From the NCBI RefSeq assembly GCF_018332655.1, contig NZ_BOQL01000070.1, positions 1-39,274 on the forward strand: a stretch of 39,274 nt of DNA. Reading direction: 5' to 3'. Both the position numbers and the translations under genes were made by a program. Each line of letters opens with the position of its first letter. Position 1 is the stretch's first letter. Under the pieces are notes generated by a model. The model saw nothing but the letters and a program-made list of their open reading frames with translations, was not told where the DNA came from and searched no databases. This document shows positions 19,515 through 25,722 of this stretch, piece by piece. The stretch comes from Actinoplanes auranticolor. GTDB lineage: Bacteria > Actinomycetota > Actinomycetes > Mycobacteriales > Micromonosporaceae.

Positions 19515-21094
19515 GCGATCAGCAGTCCCAGCCGCACGATGACCAGCCGGAGCCCGACGAGCAGCCGGCCCCGTTCGCCCCGCGGCCGCACCCGGCGCTG
19601 ACCAGCGACACCCAGATGGTGGCCCTCGGCTCGCGGCGCCCACAGGACGCGCTGCTCGGCACCAACGGCACCCGGTGGACCAACCAGGGCGGCTTCCCGC
19701 CGGTGGAGACCAACGGGCACCACAACGGTGACGCCGGTCCCCGCCACGGCGGCATCCCGATCGCCAACGGCCAGGCCCCGGTCAGTGGCGGCTCGCTGCC
19801 CGGCTCCCGCTCACCGTTCGCCCCGACCGGCGACGACCCGTCCCCGTTCGCGCCTCCTGGCGACGACGCGATGCGGTCCGCGTTCATGCCCGGCGAGGAC
19901 CGGCCGGCCTTCGGCGGCCCCGCCGACGACCGGCTCCCCTTCGGCGGCACCGGGGACGAGCGGTCGACCTTCGGCAGCGCCGGCGACGACCGGCCGACCT
20001 TCGGCAGCCTCGGCGACGACCGGCCGGCCCTCGGCGGCCCCGGCGAGGACCGGCCGGTGTTCGGTGGGTCCGGTGACGAGGCCGCGCCTGGCCCGCGGTC
20101 GCCGTTCGCGCCCACCGGCGGCGACGGTCCCGGTGCGCGGTCGCCCTTCGCGCCGACTGATGACCCGGGTCCGGCCGGTCCCCCGTTCGCGCCCTCGCCG
20201 TTCGCGCCGCAGGCCTCCGGTTCGGCCCCGGTGACCGGCCCCGGCCAGCAGACCTCCCCGAGCGGGACCCCGTCCGCGCCCGCCGTCTCGCAGCAGCCGA
20301 CCGCCCCGCAGCAGCCGGGCCCTCAGCAGTCCGGCTCACCGCAGCCCGGAGCGCAGCAGTCCACCGGTCGTCCGGCCGGCACCCCGTCGGCGGCCGGCTC
20401 CGCCCAGGTGCCGGTGCCGATGCCCGGGCGCCCGGTCAGCACGCCGCCGGTCACCACACCCTCGGCCGGCACACCGTCGGCCACCACACCGCCGCCGGTC
20501 GGCACGCCGTCGGCCGGCACGCCGCAGGCCGCCGCACCGGCATCGCCCGTGCCGGCGGTCGACCCGTCGGCGCCGACCCGGCTGGAGCCCACCGGCTGGG
20601 CGACCGCCGGTCCGCGAGCGGGTGCCTCCGGCAGCGCCAGCGTCCCGGTCAGCGGGTCCGGCGGCGGACGGCGCAGCCGTGCCGACGAGGCCACCGACGA
20701 GCAGGTCGCCCCGGCTCCCCGGCGGTCGGCCAGCCTGGACGACGTGCAGGAGGCGGCGGCCGGCCGGCGTGCCGCGAAGGCCGCGTCCGGCGAGGCGCCG
20801 CTGCGCCCGGGTGACGTCAACGACATCTCCATCACGTTTTGGGCCGAGTCGGCCAGCGAGCAGTTCCGCGCCGAGTGGCACGAGGTCAAGGCCCAGTTCG
20901 TCGACGACCCGGTGGCCGCCCTGACCCGGGCCCACGACCTGCTCACCGAGGCCGTGCACGAGCTCACCGAGTCGATGCTGGCCGAACGCGACGAGCTGGA
21001 CCCGCTGCGGGCCGGCGCGACGCCCGACACCGAGAGCATGCGCATGGCGATGCGCGGCTACCGCGAGTTCCTGGACCGCATCCTGGCCCTGTAA
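19511..21094 (+). CDS. long disordered protein with actinobacterial C-terminal helical domain
   Basis: A 527-residue protein. Residues 1-420 or so are low-complexity and rich in Pro, Gly, Ser, Asp and Ala, with SPFAPTG blocks and six tandem 10-residue units (residues 128-190). The last 85 or so residues form a compact, predicted helical domain (FWAESASEQFRAEWHEVKAQ, then FVDDPVAALTRAHDLLTEAV, ending MRGYREFLDRILAL). It resembles a C-terminal domain I know from many uncharacterised actinobacterial proteins, where similar W-x-x-x-q-x-x-FVDDP and RYRxFxxRLL patterns occur. No function is known. There is no signal peptide. The GTG at 19511 has GGGGAG nine bases upstream, but upstream in-frame codons look coding back to about 19421, so the true start may lie at 19317 across a frameshift. 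A strong terminator follows. Confidence 0.8.
   Translation: MSDQQSQPHDDQPEPDEQPAPFAPRPHPALTSDTQMVALGSRRPQDALLGTNGTRWTNQGGFPPVETNGHHNGDAGPRHGGIPIANGQAPVSGGSLPGSRSPFAPTGDDPSPFAPPGDDAMRSAFMPGEDRPAFGGPADDRLPFGGTGDERSTFGSAGDDRPTFGSLGDDRPALGGPGEDRPVFGGSGDEAAPGPRSPFAPTGGDGPGARSPFAPTDDPGPAGPPFAPSPFAPQASGSAPVTGPGQQTSPSGTPSAPAVSQQPTAPQQPGPQQSGSPQPGAQQSTGRPAGTPSAAGSAQVPVPMPGRPVSTPPVTTPSAGTPSATTPPPVGTPSAGTPQAAAPASPVPAVDPSAPTRLEPTGWATAGPRAGASGSASVPVSGSGGGRRSRADEATDEQVAPAPRRSASLDDVQEAAAGRRAAKAASGEAPLRPGDVNDISITFWAESASEQFRAEWHEVKAQFVDDPVAALTRAHDLLTEAVHELTESMLAERDELDPLRAGATPDTESMRMAMRGYREFLDRILAL
19892..20080 (+). repeat. six degenerate 30-base tandem repeats in coding sequence
   Basis: Each unit encodes a variant of GDDRPxFGGx: GEDRPAFGGP, ADDRLPFGGT, GDERSTFGSA, GDDRPTFGSL, GDDRPALGGP and GEDRPVFGGS. 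The period is exactly ten residues, so expansion or contraction would stay in frame. Confidence 0.8.
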
Positions 21095-21105
21095 GGCCGC
21101 CCTGC

Positions 21106-21148
21106 ACAAAAAGCCGCGATCCCCGTCCCGGGGGTCGCGGCTTTTTGT
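21106..21148 (+). terminator. strong Rho-independent-type terminator
   Basis: Starting 12 bases after the stop at 21094, a stem of about 20 base pairs (ACAAAAAGCCGCGATCCCCG and its near-complement, with one G-U pair) closes a three-base loop and ends in TTTTTGT. Because A-tract and T-tract are both present it can work in both directions. It insulates the ABC/TetR operon from the gene before it. Confidence 0.93.
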
Positions 21149-21150
21149 CA

Positions 21151-21179
21151 TTGCCCTGCCCGCAGAATTCATCTAGCGT
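21151..21179 (+). promoter_or_regulatory. promoter of the ABC/TetR operon
   Basis: TTGCCC (21151-21156) and TAGCGT (21174-21179) are spaced by 17 bases and fit -35 and TANNNT -10 elements. The start of transcription would fall around 21186, within the operator palindrome. Confidence 0.65.
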
Positions 21180-21183
21180 TGAG

Positions 21184-21199
21184 TTCATCAGGCGATGAA
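21184..21199. promoter_or_regulatory. probable TetR operator
   Basis: TTCATC-AGGC-GATGAA is a perfect palindrome with six-base arms, right behind the predicted -10 element. A third TTCATC half-site lies at 21168-21173, 16 bases upstream. The TetR gene is third in this operon, so negative autoregulation by blocking transcription start is the natural reading. Binding itself is inferred. Confidence 0.75.
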
Positions 21200-21214
21200 T
21201 TATTGGGAGGCACA

Positions 21215-21940
21215 ATGACCAGCGCCGTCGAGGTCGAGGACCTCGTGGTCGAACGCGGCCGGCGCCGCGTGTTGCAGGGGATCAGCTGCGCCGTCGCGGC
21301 CGGCAGCGTCACGGGGCTGCTCGGCCCCAGCGGCAGCGGCAAGACGACCCTCATCCGGGCGATCGTCGGGGTCCAGGTGATCAAGTCGGGCACGGTGACC
21401 GTGCTCGGGGAGCCGGCGGGCGGGCCCGCTCTGCGGCGTACGGTGGGCTACGTCACCCAGGCCCCCAGCGTCTACGCCGACCTCTCGGTCCGCGAGAACG
21501 CCCGCTACTTCGCCTCCCTGTACGGCCTGGGCGCGGCCGACGCGGACCGGGCGATCGCCGACGTCGGCCTGGCCGGCGCGGCCGGTCAGCTGGTCGGCAA
21601 CCTGTCCGGCGGCCAGCGCAGCCGGGCCTCGCTGGGCTGCGCGATGATCGGCGCGCCCCGGCTGCTGGTGCTCGACGAGCCCACCGTCGGGCAGGACCCG
21701 GTGCTGCGCGCTGACCTGTGGGCGAAGTTCCACGCCCTGGCCGCCGCGGGCACGACCCTGCTGGTCTCCAGTCACGTGATGGACGAGGCGGGCCGCTGCG
21801 ACCGGCTGCTGCTGATCCGCGAGGGCCGGCTGATCGGCGACGACTCGCCGGCGGCGATCCGGGCGGCCGCCGGCACCGAGAATCTGGAGGAGGCCTTCCT
21901 GCGCCTCATCCGCGACAGTGAGCAGGTGGCGGCGGCATGA
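21215..21940 (+). CDS. ABC transporter ATP-binding protein (ABC-2 type)
   Basis: A 241-residue nucleotide-binding subunit that powers the permease encoded next to it, likely an exporter of drugs or lipids. Motifs: Walker A GPSGSGKTT (about residues 34-42), Q-loop VTQAPSVYADLSV, signature NLSGGQRSRASLG, Walker B LLVLDEPTVGQD and the switch His in LLVSSHVMDEA. The ATG at 21215 has GGGAGG four bases upstream; the open frame extends 12 codons further into the operator region and is not used. It overlaps the permease as ATGA. Promoter and TetR operator lie directly upstream. Confidence 0.95.
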   Translation: MTSAVEVEDLVVERGRRRVLQGISCAVAAGSVTGLLGPSGSGKTTLIRAIVGVQVIKSGTVTVLGEPAGGPALRRTVGYVTQAPSVYADLSVRENARYFASLYGLGAADADRAIADVGLAGAAGQLVGNLSGGQRSRASLGCAMIGAPRLLVLDEPTVGQDPVLRADLWAKFHALAAAGTTLLVSSHVMDEAGRCDRLLLIREGRLIGDDSPAAIRAAAGTENLEEAFLRLIRDSEQVAAA

Positions 21941-22674
21941 GCTTGCGGATCACCTTCTCCACCGCCGCGCGGATCCTGCGGCAGCTGCGCCACGACCGGC
22001 GCACGGTGGCCCTGCTGGTCGTCGTGCCGGCGGTCCTGCTGGTCCTGCTCTATTTCATGTACGACGGGGCCGACGGCACCTTCGACCGGATCGCCCTGGT
22101 CATGCTCGGGATCTTCCCGTTCGTGATCATGTTCCTGGTGACCAGCATCGCGATGCTGCGCGAACGCACCACCGGCACCCTGGAACGGCTGCTCACCACC
22201 CCGCTGGGCAAGCTCGACCTGCTCTTCGGCTACGGGCTCGCGTTCGGGCTGGCCGCGGCGGTGCAGGCCGGGGTCGCGGTGGCGGTGGCGTACTGGGCGC
22301 TGGGGCTGGACACGGCCGGCAGCGCCGGGCTGGTCGTGCTGATCGCCGTGGTCAACGCGGTGCTCGGGGTGGCGCTCGGGCTGTTCTGCAGCGCCTTCGC
22401 ACGCACCGAGTTCCAGGCCGTACAGTTCCTACCGGTGGTCGTCGTGCCGCAGATCCTGCTGTGCGGGCTGTTCGTGCCGCGCGCCCAGATGGCCGGCTGG
22501 CTGCAGGCGACCTCGGACGCGCTGCCGCTGTCGTACGCGATCGAGGCGCTGGCGCAGGTCGGGGCGCACCCCGACGCCACCACGACGATGTGGCGCGACC
22601 TGACGGTCGTGACCGGCGCGGTGCTCGTCGCGCTGGTCCTGGCGGCCGCGACGCTGCGGCGCCGCACCCCCTGA
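21937..22674 (+). CDS. ABC-2 type permease
   Basis: The membrane partner of the preceding ATPase, 245 residues, with six hydrophobic segments at about residues 24-42, 52-70, 98-122, 130-152, 163-180 and 220-238. The MLRERTTGTLERLLTTPLGK stretch after the second helix is the typical ABC-2 coupling motif, and LPLSYAIEALAQVG near the C terminus is also usual. The ATG overlaps the stop of the ATPase gene (ATGA), so the two are made together. The transported compound is unknown. The TetR gene follows after 12 bases. Confidence 0.94.
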   Translation: MSLRITFSTAARILRQLRHDRRTVALLVVVPAVLLVLLYFMYDGADGTFDRIALVMLGIFPFVIMFLVTSIAMLRERTTGTLERLLTTPLGKLDLLFGYGLAFGLAAAVQAGVAVAVAYWALGLDTAGSAGLVVLIAVVNAVLGVALGLFCSAFARTEFQAVQFLPVVVVPQILLCGLFVPRAQMAGWLQATSDALPLSYAIEALAQVGAHPDATTTMWRDLTVVTGAVLVALVLAAATLRRRTP

Positions 22675-22686
22675 CGAGGAGCTTCT

Positions 22687-23295
22687 TTGGTACGGCGTAG
22701 CGGGCGGCGTCCGGGCAACCAGGACACCAAGCAGTCCATCCTGGAATCCGCCCGCACCGTCTTCGCCGAGGCGGGGTTCGACAAGGCGTCGGTGCGGGCC
22801 ATCGCCGCCGCGGCCGGGGTCGACGCGGCGCTGATCCACCACTACTTCGGCACCAAGGAGAAGCTGTTCCTGGCGGCGATGAACTCTCCGATCAACCCGG
22901 CCGAGCTGATCCCCAGGGCGATGGCCGGCCCCCGCGAACAGGCGGGTGAGCGGCTGGTCGCGACCGTGCTCAGCGTCTGGGACTCCCCGGCCGGCGCCGC
23001 GGCGGTGGCGCTGCTGCGCTCGGCGATGAGCAACGAGTGGACCGCCCGGTTGATGCGTGAGTTCGTCGTCACGCAGGTGCTGCGCCGCGCGATCAAGGAG
23101 CTGGACATCGACGAGAAGGAGGCCCCGACCCGGGCGGCGCTGGTCGCCACCCAGATCGCCGGGCTGGCGATGGTCCGCTACGTGCTCAAGGTCGAGCCGG
23201 TGGCCTCCGCACCGGCGGAGCGGCTGGTGGCTGCCATCGGCCCGACCGTGCAGCGTTACCTGATGGACGATCTGCCGGGAGTCTTCGACGCCTGA
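22687..23295 (+). CDS. TetR-family transcriptional regulator
   Basis: A 202-residue repressor. The N-terminal helix-turn-helix spans about residues 14-58 (TKQSILESARTVFAEAGFDK, then VRAIAAAAGVDAALIHHYFGTKEKL). The C-terminal ligand-binding part (ERLVATVLSVWDSPAGAAAV through IAGLAMVRYVLKVEPVAS) looks like the TetR_C_16 type that accompanies ABC-2 exporters in actinobacteria. The TTG start at 22687 is supported by GAGGAG five bases upstream; no ATG or GTG fits. It is in one operon with the ATPase and permease and probably binds the palindrome at 21184-21199, being released by the exported compound. The ligand is unknown. Confidence 0.94.
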   Translation: MVRRSGRRPGNQDTKQSILESARTVFAEAGFDKASVRAIAAAAGVDAALIHHYFGTKEKLFLAAMNSPINPAELIPRAMAGPREQAGERLVATVLSVWDSPAGAAAVALLRSAMSNEWTARLMREFVVTQVLRRAIKELDIDEKEAPTRAALVATQIAGLAMVRYVLKVEPVASAPAERLVAAIGPTVQRYLMDDLPGVFDA

Positions 23296-23326
23296 CCCAC
23301 GGCCGGGCCGGACCGGCGGCCGCGGA

Positions 23327-24151
23327 TCAGGACCGCAGGAAGTCCAGCAGGTCGGCGTTGATCGTCTCGGCCTGCGTGGTCGGCATCCCGTGCGGGAAGC
23401 CGGGATAGGTCTTCAACGTGCCGTTCTGCAACAGCTCCGCGGACAGCGGCGCCGAGTCGGCGTACGGCACGATCTGGTCGTCGTCGCCGTGCATCACCAG
23501 GACCGGCACCGTGATCTTCTTGAGGTCCTCGGTGAAGTCGGTCTGCGAGAAGGCGACGATGCCGTCGTAGTGGGCCTTGGCGCCGCCCATCATCCCCTGC
23601 CGCCACCAGTTCTGGATGATCGCCTCGGAGGGCTCCACGCCGGGCCGGTTGAAGCCGTAGAAGGGACCGGACGGCAGGGCCCGGTAGAAGTCGGACCGGC
23701 CGGCGGCCAGCTGGGCCTGGAGATCGTCGAAGACGCTCTTGGGCAGGCCGCCGGGGTTCGCCTCGGTCTGCACCATCAGCGGCGGGACCGCGCTGATCAG
23801 CACCGCCTTGGCCACCCGGTCCTCGCCGTGGCGGGCGAGGTAGTGCACGACCTCGCCGCCGCCGGTGGAGTGCCCGACGTGCACGGCGTCGTGCAGATCG
23901 AGGTGAGCGGTCAGGGCGGCCAGGTCGTCGGCGTAGTGGTCCATGTCGTGGCCGTCGCCGGTCTGCGTGGAACGGCCGTGCCCGCGCCGGTCGTGGGCGA
24001 TGACCCGGTAGCCGTGCTGGACGAAGAACAGCAGCTGGGCGTCCCAGTCGTCGGCCGACAGCGGCCAGCCGTGGCTGAAGACGATCGGCTGGCCCGAGCC
24101 CCAGTCCTTGTAGAAGATCTCCGTACCGTCGGTTGTGGTGATCGTGCCCAT
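23327..24151 (-). CDS. alpha/beta hydrolase, non-haem chloroperoxidase type
   Basis: A 274-residue alpha/beta hydrolase. The nucleophile is Ser95 in GHSTGGGE, the oxyanion region is VFSHGWPLSADDWD, the acid is in MHGDDDQIVPY and the His in YPGFPHGMPTT. The MGTITTTDGTEIFYKDWGSG beginning and NWWRQGMMGG stretch are typical of the cofactor-free haloperoxidase/esterase group; real substrates are usually esters or lactones. The ATG at 24151 has GGAGG four bases upstream. It converges with the TetR gene; the 31 bases between them contain a GC-rich imperfect palindrome but no clear terminator. Confidence 0.93.
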   Translation of the reverse strand: MGTITTTDGTEIFYKDWGSGQPIVFSHGWPLSADDWDAQLLFFVQHGYRVIAHDRRGHGRSTQTGDGHDMDHYADDLAALTAHLDLHDAVHVGHSTGGGEVVHYLARHGEDRVAKAVLISAVPPLMVQTEANPGGLPKSVFDDLQAQLAAGRSDFYRALPSGPFYGFNRPGVEPSEAIIQNWWRQGMMGGAKAHYDGIVAFSQTDFTEDLKKITVPVLVMHGDDDQIVPYADSAPLSAELLQNGTLKTYPGFPHGMPTTQAETINADLLDFLRS

Positions 24152-24242
24152 GCTGCCTCCATCGGTCCGGGCGGCGGTTGCGCCGACGACCATCCTGGTC
24201 GTTCCGGTCTGCCGCCGGGACCACTTACGGGTGAACATCCGA

Positions 24243-24992
24243 TCAGCGGATCGTTTCGGCCTCGCTGTCCCGGGTGCAGCGGTGGCAGAGCACCGGGTGC
24301 AGCAGGTGGGCCAGGTCGTGGCGGTCGGTGACCGGGCGCGGGAAGGCCAGCCGGGCGAGCCGGTCGCCGAGGCGGACCATGAAGCCGTACCGGTCCAGGC
24401 GGACGACCCTGGGCTCGTCGCCGGGCAGTGCGGCCGGGCCGAGCTGCCGGCGGACGTAGCCGGCCATCTCGTCGACGTGGTGGTCGGCCAGGTCGGCGAT
24501 CAGGTCGAACTCGATGGTGCGCAGCGGGTCCGGCGCGGCCAGCGCGTAGTCGTCGGGGTCGACGTCGACCAGCACGCCGTTGCGTTCGTAGCGCACCTCG
24601 GCGACCTCCATCCGGTGCAGGACCTGGGAGTCGCCCACGTCGAGCAGATCGGGGGCCGGGTCGGAGTCGGCGTACTCCAGGGCTGCCTCGCGGGCCTGCT
24701 CGCCGGTGAGGGCGACGGCCCAGCCGGCCACCCAGACCCGGCCCAGCGACGGGGCGCCGGCGACCGGCGGCACGTCGCTGATGTCGAGCACGAGCGCGGT
24801 GTCGTCGTTGCCCTCGCTCGGGCGCAGCGCCGTGGTGAGCGCGCCGTTGCGCGGGGCCAGCAGCAGCACTCGGCCCTGGCTGTCGGTCACGTGCCGCACC
24901 GGGTACGGACCCTGCCGGCAGGCGATGTGCGCGACGGCGGGCAGGTGACCGGCGGCCAGGGTACGGGCGACCTCGGCGGGCGTGGGCTGCAT
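24243..24992 (-). CDS. HugZ-like DUF2470 domain protein, iron-box regulated
   Basis: A 249-residue cytoplasmic protein. The N-terminal two thirds (AHIACRQGPYPVRHVTDSQG, LLLAPRNGALTTAL, VWVAGWAVALTGEQ) look like the split-barrel, PNPOx-like fold. The C-terminal part (IEFDLIADLADHHVDEMAGY, VRLDRYGFMVRL, RLAFPRPVTDRHDLAHLLHP) is a DUF2470 domain. This pairing is known from haem-utilisation (HugZ-type) proteins, so a role in haem or iron handling is reasonable. It ends with a CHRC pair. The ATG at 24992 has GGAGG eight bases upstream. An iron box lies about 40 bases upstream and supports regulation by a DtxR/IdeR-type repressor. Enzyme activity is not proven by anything seen. Confidence 0.85.
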   Translation of the reverse strand: MQPTPAEVARTLAAGHLPAVAHIACRQGPYPVRHVTDSQGRVLLLAPRNGALTTALRPSEGNDDTALVLDISDVPPVAGAPSLGRVWVAGWAVALTGEQAREAALEYADSDPAPDLLDVGDSQVLHRMEVAEVRYERNGVLVDVDPDDYALAAPDPLRTIEFDLIADLADHHVDEMAGYVRRQLGPAALPGDEPRVVRLDRYGFMVRLGDRLARLAFPRPVTDRHDLAHLLHPVLCHRCTRDSEAETIR

Positions 24993-25014
24993 GTCAGGTA
25001 CCTCCGAGCACCGG

Positions 25015-25048
25015 TTAGGATTGCCTTAGTAAGGTGAGCCTAACCGTA
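25015..25048. promoter_or_regulatory. iron box (DtxR/IdeR-type), with overlapping weaker site
   Basis: Positions 25030-25048 (TAAGGTGAGCCTAACCGTA) match the 19-base consensus TWAGGTWAGSCTWACCTWA at 17 of 19 positions by my count. A weaker copy at 25015-25033 matches 13 of 19 and overlaps it, and the outer arms GGTTAGG and CCTAACC frame both. Two overlapping sites are typical where two dimers bind. The site serves the HugZ-like gene and may also affect the divergent rpsD. Confidence 0.85.
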
Positions 25049-25056
25049 CAACACCG

Positions 25057-25107
25057 CTGAACCACAGCACCCCCTCGACCACAGCACCATCTCGACCGAA
25101 GTGAGAT
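25057..25107. repeat. 17-base tandem repeat in the rpsD leader
   Basis: CTGAACCACAGCACCCC and CTCGACCACAGCACCAT follow each other with 13 of 17 bases identical; a third partial unit begins CTCGACC at 25091. It lies between the iron box and the rpsD start. Confidence 0.55.
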
Positions 25108-25112
25108 CGCCC

Positions 25113-25721
25113 GTGAACAACTCCCGTCCCAAGGCCCGGCTCTCGCGGGCACTCGGCATTCCGCTGACCCGCAAATGCGTGAAGTACTTCGAGAAGCGCC
25201 CGTTCCCGCCCGGCGTGCACGGCCGGGGGCGGCGCAAGGCGTCGGACTACCAGGTCCGGCTGCTCGAGAAGCAGCGTCTGCGGCACCAGTACAACATCAG
25301 CGAGGCGCAGATGCGCCGGGCCTACGAGGACGCGCACCGCAAGGAAGGCAAGACCGGCGAGAACATGGTCGCCCTGCTGGAGAGCCGCCTGGACGCCACA
25401 GTGCAGCGCGCCGGCCTGGCCCGCACCATCTACCAGGCCCGTCAGCTCGTCGCGCACGGCCACTTCCTGGTGGACGGCAAGAAGGTCGACCGGCCGTCGT
25501 ACCGGCTCAAGCCCGGACAGGTCGTCGAGGTCCGCGAGACCAGCCGGCAGAAGCCGCCGTTCCAGATCGCGGCCACCGGAGCGCACCTGGACGGCCCGAC
25601 CGCGCCGTACCTGTCCACGGTCGTCGAGGAGTTGCGCACCACGGTGATCCGCAAGCCGCTGCGCGCCGAGGTCCCGGTGGTCTGCGACGAACAGCTGGTC
25701 GTCGAGTTCTACGCGCGCTGA
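25113..25721 (+). CDS. rpsD: ribosomal protein S4, stand-alone zinc-free type
   Basis: A 202-residue S4 protein, which binds 16S rRNA early in 30S assembly. The S4 core (RLDATVQRAGLARTIYQARQ, LVAHGHFLVDGKKVDRPSYR) and the C-terminal CDEQLVVEFYAR are clear. The N terminus, NNSRPKARLSRALGIPLTRK, resembles the stand-alone S4 of Streptomyces and lacks the four-cysteine zinc cluster; only Cys22 and one C-terminal Cys remain. It is not next to other ribosomal genes. I infer that it may be a second S4 copy, since relatives usually have rpsD beside rpoA, but the rest of the genome is not visible. The GTG at 25113 gives the best match to relatives; GTG 25101 is possible. Its stop is one base from the stop of the convergent ABC gene. 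Confidence 0.93.
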   Translation: MNNSRPKARLSRALGIPLTRKCVKYFEKRPFPPGVHGRGRRKASDYQVRLLEKQRLRHQYNISEAQMRRAYEDAHRKEGKTGENMVALLESRLDATVQRAGLARTIYQARQLVAHGHFLVDGKKVDRPSYRLKPGQVVEVRETSRQKPPFQIAATGAHLDGPTAPYLSTVVEELRTTVIRKPLRAEVPVVCDEQLVVEFYAR

Positions 25722-25722
25722 G

